Positions 49,249-59,087 of a DNA stretch of 64,000 nt are shown one piece after another. The stretch covers positions 1 to 64,000 of the forward strand of contig JAJEGN010000016.1 of the NCBI GenBank assembly GCA_022819855.1, read 5' to 3'. The notes beneath the pieces are model-generated. The model was not told the origin of the DNA. It saw only the letters and a program-made list of their open reading frames with translations, and ran no database searches. A program made the translations under genes and the position numbers. Each line of letters starts with the position of its first letter. Position 1 is the first letter of the stretch. This DNA comes from Gammaproteobacteria bacterium (lineage in GTDB: Bacteria; Pseudomonadota; Gammaproteobacteria; Steroidobacterales; Rariloculaceae).

Positions 49249-50277
49249 ATGAAAGTTCTCGGTATCGAGACGAGCTGCGACGAGACCGGCGTCGCGCTGT
49301 ACGAGCACGGCCGCGGCATCGTCGCCGAGGCGCTGGCGAGCCAGGCGGCCGTGCATGCGCAGTTCGGCGGCGTCGTTCCGGAACTCGCGTCGCGCGACCA
49401 CATCTCCAAGCTCGCACCCATGGTATGCACGGTGCTCGACGACGCGAACTCGAGCCTTGAGGAACTCGATGCGATCGCCTACACGGCCGGTCCCGGGCTC
49501 ATCGGCGCGCTCATGGTCGGTGGCGCGCTGGCGGAATCCCTCGCACTCGGTCTCGGCATTCCGGCGATCCCGGTGCATCACATGGAGGCGCATCTGCTCG
49601 CCTGCCTGCTGGAACGCGATCCGCCGGAGTTTCCGTTTCTCGCGCTGCTGGTCTCGGGCGGTCACACGCAACTCGTCGAAGTTCGCGAACTCGGCCGCTA
49701 CCGCATCGTCGGCGAGACGCTCGACGACGCCGCGGGCGAGGCTTTCGACAAGGTGGCGCGGCTGTTGTCGCTGCCGTATCCGGGCGGTCCCGCGCTCGCT
49801 GCTCTCGCCGAAGACGGCGATGCCGAGCGTTACGCGTTTCCCCGTCCGCTCAAGGGCCGGGGGCTCGATTTCAGTTTCAGCGGACTGAAAACGGCGGTGC
49901 GCCTGGCGGTGGAGGCCGAGAGCCGCGAGCATGGCGGCAGTCTTCCCGATGCGGTCCGCGCCGACCTCGCCGCATCGTTTCAGGCTGCGGTCGTCGATTC
50001 CCTCGTGTCGAAATGCGGCCGGGCGCTCGATGAAACCGGGCTCGGCCGGCTCGTGATCGCCGGCGGCGTGGGCGCGAACCGCAATCTGCGTGCGACGCTG
50101 GCCGAACTCGGCGAGCAGGGCGGCGCGCAGGTCCGCTATCCGCGCCCGGCGCTTTGCACGGACAACGGTGCGATGGTCGCGTACGCTGGTGCGTGCCGCT
50201 ACTCGGGCGGCACGGCTGCCGGACACCGTATAATTGCGCGCCCGCGCTGGCCGCTCGACGAACTGTCGCCGCCGTGA
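49249..50277 (+). CDS. tsaD: tRNA N6-adenosine threonylcarbamoyltransferase
   Basis: [46 protein letters not shown]; divergent from rpsU. Confidence 0.97.
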   Translation: MKVLGIETSCDETGVALYEHGRGIVAEALASQAAVHAQFGGVVPELASRDHISKLAPMVCTVLDDANSSLEELDAIAYTAGPGLIGALMVGGALAESLALGLGIPAIPVHHMEAHLLACLLERDPPEFPFLALLVSGGHTQLVEVRELGRYRIVGETLDDAAGEAFDKVARLLSLPYPGGPALAALAEDGDAERYAFPRPLKGRGLDFSFSGLKTAVRLAVEAESREHGGSLPDAVRADLAASFQAAVVDSLVSKCGRALDETGLGRLVIAGGVGANRNLRATLAELGEQGGAQVRYPRPALCTDNGAMVAYAGACRYSGGTAAGHRIIARPRWPLDELSPP

Positions 50278-50282
50278 GCGTG

Positions 50283-50672
50283 ATGCCGTTTTCGGGCCGG
50301 GACATCGACTTGGACAGAATCTTTTTCAGGGACATTCGGGTCGAGGCAGTCGTCGGCATCTGGGAGTGGGAGCGCCGAATCACGCAGACCGTGAGCATCG
50401 ACCTGGAGTTTTCCACCGACGTTCGCAAGGCGGCCGAAAACGACTCGATCGAGGACACGCTCGACTACAAGCGCGTGGCCAAACGGGTGATCGAGTACGT
50501 CGGCAACACCAGGTTTCGGCTCGTCGAATCGCTTGCCGACTCGCTCGCCGCGCTCGTCATCCGGGAATTCGGCGTCTCCCGGGTGCAGGTGTCGGTCGCG
50601 AAACCGGGAGCCGTTGAAGGCTCGCGCGAGGTCGGCGTCATCATCTCCCGGACTGCGGACGACTACGACTGA
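50283..50672 (+). CDS. folB: Dihydroneopterin aldolase
   Basis: DRIFFRDIRVEAVVGIWEWERRITQTVSIDLEF...DSIEDTLDYKRVAKRVIEYV...RFRLVESLADSLA. Confidence 0.93.
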   Translation: MPFSGRDIDLDRIFFRDIRVEAVVGIWEWERRITQTVSIDLEFSTDVRKAAENDSIEDTLDYKRVAKRVIEYVGNTRFRLVESLADSLAALVIREFGVSRVQVSVAKPGAVEGSREVGVIISRTADDYD

Positions 50673-50752
50673 CGCCGTCCCGGCCGGCCGAGGCGGACCG
50701 ACGTGTCGCCGGCCGGCAGCAACAGGGCTCTTGCCGCGGCCTACGAGAGCCC

Positions 50753-51514
50753 TTACCAGCCGACGCTGCGGCCGCCGTCCACGGCGATGATCTGACCCGT
50801 AACGTAGGGCGCGTCGCGGACGAGAAAGAGCACCGCGGACGCGATATCTTCGGGTTCCCCCTGGCGGCGCATGGGGATCTGGCGAATGATGCTGTCGCGA
50901 ACGCGCTCTTCGAGGCCGCCTTCCGGCCACAGAATCGCTCCAGGCGACACGCCGTTGACGCGGATGTCGGGGCCGAGATCCTTGGCCAGCGACCGCGTCA
51001 GCATCGCGAGGCCCGCTTTCGCCGCGCCGTAGATCGGGTGGTCCCTGAGCGGCCGTTGCGCATGCACATCGACGATGTTCACCACGACGCCGTTTGCGGC
51101 CTTCAGGTGCGGCAGCGCCGCCTGGCAGAGGAACAGCGGCGCCTTGAGGTTGCAGCCGATCAGGTCGTCCCACTGTTGTTCGCTGATCGATTCGAGCGGC
51201 GTCGCGTAGAAGCTCGACGCGTTGTTGACGAGCACATCGAGCCGGCCGGCGTGGGTGGTCACGGTTTCCACGAGCGCATCGCGCGCACTCGGGTCCAGGA
51301 GATCGGCGCCGACGGCGATGGCGGATCTCGGGCGCTTGCCGTTCAGCGTTGCAGCGAGCGCTTCGGCGGGTTCAGAGGAGCTGAAGTAATGGATCGCGAC
51401 ATTGGCCCCGGCGTCGTGCAACTGCTCGGCGATCGACGCGCCGATGCGTTTACCCGCTCCGGTCACGAGCGCCCATCGTCCTGCCAGGGACTTCGCTGTG
51501 TCCGCATCTGCCAA
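50753..51514 (-). CDS. SDR-family pteridine reductase-like protein
   Basis: ALVTGAGKRIGASIAEQLHDAGANVAIHYF; VNNASSFYATPL; YGAAKAGLAMLTRSLAKDLGPDIRVNGVSPGAILWPEG. Confidence 0.85.
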   Translation of the reverse strand: MADADTAKSLAGRWALVTGAGKRIGASIAEQLHDAGANVAIHYFSSSEPAEALAATLNGKRPRSAIAVGADLLDPSARDALVETVTTHAGRLDVLVNNASSFYATPLESISEQQWDDLIGCNLKAPLFLCQAALPHLKAANGVVVNIVDVHAQRPLRDHPIYGAAKAGLAMLTRSLAKDLGPDIRVNGVSPGAILWPEGGLEERVRDSIIRQIPMRRQGEPEDIASAVLFLVRDAPYVTGQIIAVDGGRSVGW

Positions 51515-51576
51515 GGAACGCTCCAGCCTGCTCGAATCGGCGCCAAGGGTACACTATCCGTTCCTCATGGCCGCGC

Positions 51577-52839
51577 GTGCGCGCTACCTTGACTGTCCAA
51601 GCCCCCTCCGAGCCGAGTCGCGAAGCGCTGGCGCTGAGCCAGGCGCTGACGCAGCGGATCCGCAAGCGGATCGCGCGGGCGGGCGGCTGGATACGATTCG
51701 ACCGCTACATGCAGTACGTGCTCAACGAACCGGGACTCGGTTACTACAGCGCGGGCAGCGCCAAGTTCGGCGCCGCGGGCGACTTCGTTACGGCGCCGAC
51801 GCTCGGTCCGTTCCTGGCGCGCTCGATCGCAACGCAATTCCACGGCATGCTCGGGTCGATTGACGCCCCCGTGATCCTCGAGATCGGCGCCGGAGACGGT
51901 ACGCTCGCGGCGCAGTTGCTCGACGCGCTGGATGCGCTTGACGCCGTTGATGCGGGTAACGCGGCCGACAGGGATGCCGCGTTCGTCGGGAGTGCTGCGC
52001 TTGACGCAGGCGCCGCAGGCGCCATGGGTCACAGCGGCAAGGAACGCCGCGGCGCGCCCGTGCAATATCTGATCCTGGAGCCGAGCGCGGATCTGCGTTC
52101 CCGCCAGCGCGCCCGGCTTGCGCGCTTCGCTGACCGCGTCAGATGGTTGGAACGGCTTCCCGACCGTCCCGTCGAAGGGCTGATCCTTGCCAATGAGGTC
52201 GTCGACGCCTTGCCGGTCGTGCGCTTCGTCAAGCGCGCCGACAACGTTGCGCCGCTCGGCGTGCGCCACGGGGGCGAAGGCTTCGAATGGGCGGAGAGGG
52301 GCCCGGACGCGGAGCTGAGTGCGGCCGTCGCGGCGCTTGAAGCGGCTCTGGGCGAGCCCCTGCCCGAAGGCTATCGCTCGGAAATCTGCCTCCTGCTTGG
52401 CGGCTGGATCGAGAGCCTCGCCGCCACGCTCGCACGCGGGGCGGTGCTGCTCGTGGACTACGGCGGCGTACGGCGCGAGTACTACCACCCGGAGCGACGC
52501 GACGGAACGCTGATCTGTCATCACCGGCACCGGGCGCACGACGACCCCTTCCACCTTCCGGGTCTGCAGGATGTCAGCACCTGGGTCGACTTCAGCGCCT
52601 GTGCCGACGCGGCAGGCGACGCGGGCCTCGATGTCGCCGGCTTCACGACGCAGGGCCTGTTCCTCGCAGAGAGCGTCGCACGCTTTCCCGATGCAGCATC
52701 GCTCGACGCGCAAGCCGCGAGCGCCCTCAAGACGCTCGTCCTGCCCGGCGAAATGGGCGAGCGGTTCAGGCTGCTTCTCCTGACCCGGGGCATCCCGCGG
52801 CCCGGTCTGCCGGGCCGGGATTTGCGCAGCCGGCTTTGA
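51577..52839 (+). CDS. SAM-dependent methyltransferase, MidA/NDUFAF7-like
   Basis: AGGWIRFDRYMQYVLNEPGLGYYSAGSAKFGAAGDFVTAPTLGPFLARSIA; ILEIGAGDGTLAAQLLDAL; LILANEVVDALPVVRF. Confidence 0.9.
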   Translation: MRATLTVQAPSEPSREALALSQALTQRIRKRIARAGGWIRFDRYMQYVLNEPGLGYYSAGSAKFGAAGDFVTAPTLGPFLARSIATQFHGMLGSIDAPVILEIGAGDGTLAAQLLDALDALDAVDAGNAADRDAAFVGSAALDAGAAGAMGHSGKERRGAPVQYLILEPSADLRSRQRARLARFADRVRWLERLPDRPVEGLILANEVVDALPVVRFVKRADNVAPLGVRHGGEGFEWAERGPDAELSAAVAALEAALGEPLPEGYRSEICLLLGGWIESLAATLARGAVLLVDYGGVRREYYHPERRDGTLICHHRHRAHDDPFHLPGLQDVSTWVDFSACADAAGDAGLDVAGFTTQGLFLAESVARFPDAASLDAQAASALKTLVLPGEMGERFRLLLLTRGIPRPGLPGRDLRSRL

Positions 52840-52871
52840 TGCGATACTCAGGCTAAATCCGGAGGGTTCGA

Positions 52872-53651
52872 GTGGATCTTGCGCAAGCCGTCGTCCTGGC
52901 CCTGATTCAGGGGATCACCGAGTTTCTGCCGATCTCGAGCTCCGGCCATCTGATCCTGGTACCGGAACTCGTCGGCTGGCCGGACCAGGGCCTCGGTTTC
53001 GACATCGCCGTGCATCTCGGCACGCTGGCGGCGGTCATCGTCTACTTCCGCCGCGACCTCCTGGCGATGGCGACGGCGCTGCTCGAGCCGCGGCGGCCGG
53101 AGTTCCGGCTCGCGGTCTGCATCGTCGTTGCATCGGTTCCGCTTGGCGTCGCGGGACTGTTGTTTTCCGATCAGGTCGAGGGCGCGCTGCGCTCGCCGGG
53201 CGTCATCGCCGCGAGCACCGCGGGATTCGGCGTCCTGCTCTGGCTTGGCGACCGGCTTGGCCGGGGCCGACGGTCGGAAACCGCGCTCGGCTGGCGCGAT
53301 GTCGCCGCGATCGGGTTCGGCCAGGCGCTGGCGCTGATTCCCGGCACGTCGCGTTCCGGCATCACGATGACCGTCGCGCTCGCGATGGGATTGAGTCGGC
53401 AGGCCGCGGGGCGGTTTTCCTTCCTGCTCGCCATCCCGGCGATCGCGATGGCGGCGCTCTGGCAATTCATGCAGTTCATGTCGAGCCCCGAACCCGTCGC
53501 GTGGTCTGCGCTGGCGCTCGCGGCCGCGGTCGCCGCGGCAGTGGCCTTCGCCACGATCGCGGTGTTCCTGAGCCTGATCGAGCGGATCGGCATGGCGCCG
53601 TTCGCGATCTACCGGGTGCTGCTTGGCGGCGCGCTCGTCTACCTATTGTAG
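52872..53651 (+). CDS. uppP: Undecaprenyl-diphosphatase (GTG start)
   Basis: ALIQGITEFLPISSSGHLILV; GFGQALALIPGTSRSGITMTVALAMGLSR. Confidence 0.95.
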   Translation: MDLAQAVVLALIQGITEFLPISSSGHLILVPELVGWPDQGLGFDIAVHLGTLAAVIVYFRRDLLAMATALLEPRRPEFRLAVCIVVASVPLGVAGLLFSDQVEGALRSPGVIAASTAGFGVLLWLGDRLGRGRRSETALGWRDVAAIGFGQALALIPGTSRSGITMTVALAMGLSRQAAGRFSFLLAIPAIAMAALWQFMQFMSSPEPVAWSALALAAAVAAAVAFATIAVFLSLIERIGMAPFAIYRVLLGGALVYLL

Positions 53652-53657
53652 CGAACG

Positions 53658-54902
53658 CTATACCGTCCGCATTTCGCCCCGCTCCCCTCGCAACGCCTCC
53701 CGCACGGCATGTATGCGCCGGACGCGGATCGCCTCGCCCAGTTCTTCTCCGTCCAGGCCGTTGTCACGCAGCCCGTCCGCGCTGACCTCGCGGGCAGCGT
53801 CCAGTGCGCGCCGCAGCAGGTCGGCCTGAGGGTAGGGGCGCTCCTCCAGGCCGGCCCGGCCGCGCGCGTCGGCTTCGCAGGCGAGCAGGAACTTCTCGAA
53901 GCGGTCCGGACGGCGAAACGCGTCCACGTCGGTCAGGAGCCCGACGATCGTCCGGGGCCTGAGTTCGGCTGCCCTGTGGACGACGCCGTGGTGACGCGCC
54001 ACGAGTTCGGCGAGCGCCTGGTAGCTGCGCGGGACGCGCAGGCGTGCGGCGAGGTCGCGGATGAGGCCGACCGAGCGTTCGCCATGGCCGCGATGCCCCG
54101 GCAGCATCCACTTCGGCGTCGTGGCCTTGCCGAGGTCGTGCGTGAGCACGGCGAAGCGGACCTCGCTGCTGTCGCTGAGCGATGCGCTGAGCGCCAGCGC
54201 CATCATGGTGTGAACGCCGGAATCGATCTCTGGGTGCCAGCGTTTCGGTTGCGGCACGCCGTACAGGTTCTCGATTTCCGGGAACACGCGTGCCAGCGCG
54301 CCGCACTCGCGCAGCACCTCGAAATAGACTTCCGGACGCCGTGTCTTGAGCGCCTTGAGCGTTTCCTGCCAGAGCCGTTCGGCCGGCAGCGTTTCGAGCT
54401 CGTCGGCCGCGACGATCTCGGTCATCGTCTGCATCGTTTCGGCAGCCACTTCGAACCCGAGGTCGTGAAAGCGCGCGGCGAAGCGCGCGGTGCGCAGCAC
54501 CCGCAGCGGGTCTTCGCGAAAGGCGTCGGAGACGTGACGCAGTTGCCGGTCGGCGATGTCCTTGCGGCCGCCCCAGGGGTCGATGATGCGGCCGTCCGCA
54601 TCCTTCGCCATCGCGTTGATGGTCAGGTCGCGCCGGGCGAGGTCCTGTTCGAGAGTCACGTCGGGCGACGCGTCGACCGCAAAGCCCGTATGCCCCGGCG
54701 CCACCTTGCGTTCGGTCCGGGCGAGCGCGTGCTCCTCGTTCGAGTCGGGATGCAGAAACACCGGAAAGTCGCGGCCAACCTGCCGAAAGCCCTGCTTGAG
54801 CAAGGCTTCGGCCGTGGCGCCGACGACGACCCAGTCGCACTCGCCGGGCTCGATGTCGAGCAGTTCGTCGCGGACCGCGCCGCCGACCAGATAAACGTCC
54901 AT
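53658..54902 (-). CDS. cca: Multifunctional CCA tRNA nucleotidyltransferase
   Basis: MDVYLVGGAVRDELLDIEPGECDWVVVGAT; RRDLTINAMAKDADGRIIDPWGGRKDI; RHVSDAFREDPLRVLRTARFAARF; HDLGKATTPKWMLPGHRGHGERSVGLI. Confidence 0.96.
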   Translation of the reverse strand: MDVYLVGGAVRDELLDIEPGECDWVVVGATAEALLKQGFRQVGRDFPVFLHPDSNEEHALARTERKVAPGHTGFAVDASPDVTLEQDLARRDLTINAMAKDADGRIIDPWGGRKDIADRQLRHVSDAFREDPLRVLRTARFAARFHDLGFEVAAETMQTMTEIVAADELETLPAERLWQETLKALKTRRPEVYFEVLRECGALARVFPEIENLYGVPQPKRWHPEIDSGVHTMMALALSASLSDSSEVRFAVLTHDLGKATTPKWMLPGHRGHGERSVGLIRDLAARLRVPRSYQALAELVARHHGVVHRAAELRPRTIVGLLTDVDAFRRPDRFEKFLLACEADARGRAGLEERPYPQADLLRRALDAAREVSADGLRDNGLDGEELGEAIRVRRIHAVREALRGERGEMRTV

Positions 54903-55052
54903 ATCGTTACCTATACTAGGGCATCCCCGTAGCGCACAAGTCGCGTAGTCGGCCGCTCCGCACCAGCGCTGCTCTTCGACCTTGCGGAGTTCGCAAGAAC
55001 ACCGTCCCGGCCCGCAGGAAGGCCAGGCCTTCCACCGTGATAAGGTTCGACG

Positions 55053-56120
55053 ATGTCATCCGCATTCCGTTCACTGGCGGTCGTCGCCTGCAGCGGCGCA
55101 TTGACGGGGTGCGGTCTGCCGTACTACCTGCAGGCCATCGGCGGCCAGCTCGAACTGCTGCGCAAGCGCGAACCGATCGAAGCGGTCATCGCGGATCCGA
55201 ATCGCGATGCCGCCGTCCGGGCGACGCTGAGCAGCATCGCCGGGATGCGCGAGTTCGCCGTCAACACGCTGGGGCTGCCCGACAACGACAGCTACACGAC
55301 TTACGTCGATCTGGATCGGAGCTACGTCGTATGGAACGTCGTCGCCGCCCGCGAGTTCTCCGTCGAGCCCGAGCAGTGGTGTTTCCCGGTCGCGGGCTGC
55401 GTGACGTACCGTGGTTTCTTCGAGCGCGAAGCCGCCGATCGCTATCGGCAAGGTCTTGAAGCGGAGGGATTCGATACCTGGACCGGAGGGGTTCGCGCCT
55501 ACTCGACGCTTGGCTGGTTCGAGGACCCCGTGCTCAACACGATGCTCGATCGGGACGAGGAGTACATCGCGAGCATGCTGTTCCACGAGCTTGCGCATCA
55601 GAAGCTCTACGTCGCGGACGACAGCGAGCTCAGCGAGGCCTTCGCGACGGCCGTGGAGGAGTACGGTGTGGCGCTGTGGCTCGGCGAGCGCGGCGCTGCT
55701 GACGTGCTTGAGCGCTACCGGCAGCGCGCCGAGCGGCAGGACGCGTTCGGTCAGCTCGTCGGCGCCCAGCGGGCGCGCCTCAGGGAAATCTACTCAAGCC
55801 CGCTCCCGGCTGACGCAAAGCGTGCGGCCAAGGCCGAATCGTTCGAAGTCATGCAGAACGAGTATCAATCGCTCAGGGCGCGCTGGGATGGCGCGGACGA
55901 CTACGATGCCTGGTTCGCACAGCCGTTGAACAACGCCGCTCTGGCCTCAGTGACGACCTATCGGCGCTGGTTGCCGGCGCTGCGATCGCAACTGCAGCGT
56001 GTCGGGCTCGAGGCGTTTTACCGGGAAATGGAAGCGGTCGCCGAACTGCCGGCGGACGAGCGGGAGCCGCTGCTCGAGAGTTGGCTCGAGTCAGTCTCGG
56101 CGGCGGTTCGTTCGCCTTAG
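55053..56120 (+). CDS. Putative zinc aminopeptidase (bacterial Aminopep family)
   Basis: GCGLPYYLQAIGGQLELLRKREPIEAVI; STLGWFEDPVLNTML; LFHELAHQKLYVADDSELSEAFATAVEE. Confidence 0.88.
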   Translation: MSSAFRSLAVVACSGALTGCGLPYYLQAIGGQLELLRKREPIEAVIADPNRDAAVRATLSSIAGMREFAVNTLGLPDNDSYTTYVDLDRSYVVWNVVAAREFSVEPEQWCFPVAGCVTYRGFFEREAADRYRQGLEAEGFDTWTGGVRAYSTLGWFEDPVLNTMLDRDEEYIASMLFHELAHQKLYVADDSELSEAFATAVEEYGVALWLGERGAADVLERYRQRAERQDAFGQLVGAQRARLREIYSSPLPADAKRAAKAESFEVMQNEYQSLRARWDGADDYDAWFAQPLNNAALASVTTYRRWLPALRSQLQRVGLEAFYREMEAVAELPADEREPLLESWLESVSAAVRSP

Positions 56121-57065
56121 CAGCGACAGCCGGACGGGCTCCGGCTTGAGATAGTCGCGCACGATCTGCTGCATCGGTTGCGGAGTGATCCCGAGCTGCT
56201 TGAGCCCGTCGGTCGAGCACACATTCGCGACTGACATCGAGCGCAGGTTGTCCAGGGAAAACGGCTTGCCGGGAATGAGATAGTCGGCAACCGCGGCCTG
56301 CAGGCGGCCGAGTACGCCCGGCAGCGGCACGATCAGGCGCCTGATGCCCAGTTCCCTGCGCACGAAGTCGATGATCTCGCGCAGGGAGTAGATGTCCGGA
56401 CCGCAAAGCTCGTAGGTCTTGCCGCAGGTATCGCTGTCGGCGAGCGCGGTTGCGAAGGCGAGCGCCACGTCGTCCACGTAGACCGGCGCAAACCGTGCTT
56501 CGAGCCGCGCGAGCGGCAGGACGGGCGTCAGGCGGAGGAGCCCGGCGAAACGGTTGATGAAGCTGTCCTCGCTGCCGAAGATCACGGAGGGCTGGAAGAT
56601 CGTGTAGCGGATGTCGTCGCCGCAGAGCGTCTCGATGAGCTGTTCGGCCTGTCCCTTGGTTCTCAGGTAGTGGCTCGGCCCACGGTTGTGGTTCGCCTTG
56701 AGCGCGCTCATGTGGATCAGCCGGGTCACGCCGTTCTCCTGGCAGGCCCTGATGAGCTTCTCGACCAGGTCGACGTGCGCGGTCCTGAAGCCGCTGCCGT
56801 CGTGGCCGCGCTCGTTCAGTATGCCGACGAGGTTGATGGCGGCGTCACAGCCGTGCAGGAGCTCGTCGAGCGCCGACGGGTCGTGGATGTCGGCCTGGCG
56901 CAGATCGACGCCGGGCAGCACGAGCAGGCGGCGGCTGCGCGGCCGGTTCCGGGTGGGGATACGAACGGAATAGCCGCGCCGGACCAGAAGGCTGCTGAGC
57001 GACCGGCCGACGAAGCCGGTGCCGCCGAGGATGCAGACCACAGGCGCTGTTCGCTTTGCTGCCAT
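56091..57065 (-). CDS. NDUFA9-like NAD(P)H-binding protein (atypical SDR)
   Basis: VCILGGTGFVGRSLSSLLVRRGYSVRIPTRN; DAAINLVGILNERG; GVTRLIHMSALKAN. Confidence 0.88.
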   Translation of the reverse strand: MAAKRTAPVVCILGGTGFVGRSLSSLLVRRGYSVRIPTRNRPRSRRLLVLPGVDLRQADIHDPSALDELLHGCDAAINLVGILNERGHDGSGFRTAHVDLVEKLIRACQENGVTRLIHMSALKANHNRGPSHYLRTKGQAEQLIETLCGDDIRYTIFQPSVIFGSEDSFINRFAGLLRLTPVLPLARLEARFAPVYVDDVALAFATALADSDTCGKTYELCGPDIYSLREIIDFVRRELGIRRLIVPLPGVLGRLQAAVADYLIPGKPFSLDNLRSMSVANVCSTDGLKQLGITPQPMQQIVRDYLKPEPVRLSLLRRTNRRRD

Positions 57066-57119
57066 CGAATCGTCGTTGCCGCGCCGCGCGGGCGCGCGGA
57101 TTATACCGTCGCGATACCG

Positions 57120-58520
57120 TCAGCGGACCGGGATCAGCATGTCGCGATCGTCACGCTCGATTTCCAGAACGAGCGATCGCGCATCGCCCGTGAGCTGCAG
57201 TGCCTCGTCGATGTCGCGCACGCGTTCACGGTTGATGTGCGTGATCACGTCACCGACTCTGAGGCCCGCCGCGAAAGCCGGCGAGCGGGGGTCGACCCCC
57301 GTCAGCAACAGGCCGTCCCCGCCGTCGGCCGCCTCTTCCAAAACCAGTTCGATGCCGTCGAGGACGGGCTCGCGTTCGAGCGGTGCGGGCGGCGAGCGCG
57401 TGAAGGCCGGCTCGACCGGCGTCAGTACCGCCGTGATCGTTTCCTCTCGTCCGTCGCGGACGAAGCCGACGCGGACCGTTTCGCCCGGCAGGACCAGGCC
57501 GATCATGTTGCGCAACGCGCGCGAGTCGCGGACGGACTCTCCGTTCACGCTGACGATGACATCGTGGATCTCGATGCCCGCTTCCTCCGCAGCGTAGCCC
57601 GGCGAGACGCCCGTGACGAGCGCGCCGGAGGTGTCCGGCAGTCCGTAGAATTCGGCAAGTTCGGCGGAGAGCGATGAGATGTTGACGCCGAGCAGGCCGC
57701 GGTTCACCTGCCCGTACGCGATGAGTTGCTCCATGACGCCGCGCGCCATGTTGGCCGGTATCGCGAAACCGATGCCGATGTTGCCTCCGGTGCGCGACAC
57801 GATTGCGGAGTTGACGCCGACGAGTTCGCCGTTGAGGTTCACGAGCGCGCCGCCGGAGTTGCCGGGGTTGATCGAGGCATCCGTCTGGATGAAGTCCTCA
57901 TAGGAGTTGATGTCGGGGTTGACGCCGGAGCGGCCGAGGCCGCTGACGATCCCGGACGTCACGGTATGAGAGAAGCCGAACGGGTTGCCGATCGCGACGA
58001 CGAAATCGCCGACGCTCAGATCGCTCGAGTCGGCGAACGGCATTTCAGCGAGCGAATCGGCTTCGACCTGGAGCACGGCGAGGTCCGAGAGGGCATCGGA
58101 GCCGATCACCAGCGCCTGCATGCCACGGCTGTCCAGGAGCGTGACCGTGATCTCCGCGGCATTCTCGATGACGTGGTGGTTCGTGAGGATATAGCCGCGC
58201 CCGGCGTCGACGATCACGCCTGAACCGGCGCTGCGGAAGTCTCGGCGGTTTTCGCGCGGGCCGCCGAAAAACCGCCTGAAGAGCGGATCGTCGGAGAGCG
58301 GGTTGTCGATCTCGACTCGTCCGCGAACGGAAATGTTGACGACCGCAGGCGACGTGCGCTCGATCATCGGCGCGAGGCTGGGCAACGGCGTCGGTGCCGG
58401 CTGCTGGGCGAGAGAGGCCGGGATGGCCGTCAGGAGGACCAGTATCAGCGCCGGCCGTAGTGCGGCGACGGGTATCGCCCGGGCTTTTCCTGCCTGATCG
58501 ATCATCTTCGTACCCTGCAT
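57120..58520 (-). CDS. degQ: DegQ/Do-like periplasmic serine endoprotease (trypsin fold plus PDZ domains)
   Basis: GSGVIVDAGRGYILTNHHVIENA; SDLAVLQVEA; TDASINPGNSGGALVNLNGELVGVNSAIV. Confidence 0.93.
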   Translation of the reverse strand: MQGTKMIDQAGKARAIPVAALRPALILVLLTAIPASLAQQPAPTPLPSLAPMIERTSPAVVNISVRGRVEIDNPLSDDPLFRRFFGGPRENRRDFRSAGSGVIVDAGRGYILTNHHVIENAAEITVTLLDSRGMQALVIGSDALSDLAVLQVEADSLAEMPFADSSDLSVGDFVVAIGNPFGFSHTVTSGIVSGLGRSGVNPDINSYEDFIQTDASINPGNSGGALVNLNGELVGVNSAIVSRTGGNIGIGFAIPANMARGVMEQLIAYGQVNRGLLGVNISSLSAELAEFYGLPDTSGALVTGVSPGYAAEEAGIEIHDVIVSVNGESVRDSRALRNMIGLVLPGETVRVGFVRDGREETITAVLTPVEPAFTRSPPAPLEREPVLDGIELVLEEAADGGDGLLLTGVDPRSPAFAAGLRVGDVITHINRERVRDIDEALQLTGDARSLVLEIERDDRDMLIPVR

Positions 58521-58743
58521 GGTGCGCCCACGAGTCCGTGGGCGTAGAGGCTTATTGTAGACGGTATGCGGCATTGCAAGGCGGCCGGGCAGCTCGCGCG
58601 CGGCGGAAACCGCCGGAGGGGCCGCAGGAATGCTCGGCGCCCAACCGTTTTCGGATCCCGCGAGCGCCTCGCGCAATGGGCAAAAAGCGCACGGGTCAGA
58701 GAACTTCCTGTGCGTTTCCTCGGGATAGTCTGGGGAAAACGCG

Positions 58744-58759
58744 ATACTACATGTTGTGT
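58744..58759. promoter_or_regulatory. Candidate NrdR box 1
   Basis: atactacatgttgtgt resembles the NrdR-box palindrome. Confidence 0.5.
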
Positions 58760-58863
58760 TTCCGCCGACACCTCAAGATATTCGCTACGCTCCGGAAATT
58801 TTTTCGAGACGCTTGGAGGAAAGCATTATAAACATCTGATAAATATACAAATATGAATATCGT

Positions 58864-58892
58864 TTGACAGGATGCTCCGGGCGTCCTAACCT
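58864..58892 (+). promoter_or_regulatory. Candidate sigma70 promoter of nrdJ
   Basis: TTGACA-17 bp-TAACCT, preceded by an AT-rich tract (attataaacatctgataaatatacaaatatgaatat). Confidence 0.65.
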
Positions 58893-58903
58893 ACAGTGCC
58901 AGG

Positions 58904-58919
58904 GCACAAGATGTTGTGT
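58904..58919. promoter_or_regulatory. Candidate NrdR box 2, at or just downstream of the predicted start site
   Basis: gcacaagatgttgtgt; CACAA-nnnn-TTGTG palindrome. Confidence 0.55.
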
Positions 58920-59087
58920 CGGCAGCGTGTCGGCCCTGGATGCAGATCGTGTGCCCGTGTCGCCAGTCCGACAGGGGGATTCTCACAAATACAGGCAGCC
59001 GCGCCGTTCGGAACCGTTGGTCAATCCGGAGTGGAAACACATCGCATCGTCAGCGTTTCGATTCGGCATTGAGGTTCGATTGAGGCC

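Noticed and set aside
58561-59087. AdoCbl riboswitch upstream of nrdJ
   Set aside because: Could not recognise a B12-box or the conserved cobalamin-riboswitch core; needs an Rfam scan to exclude
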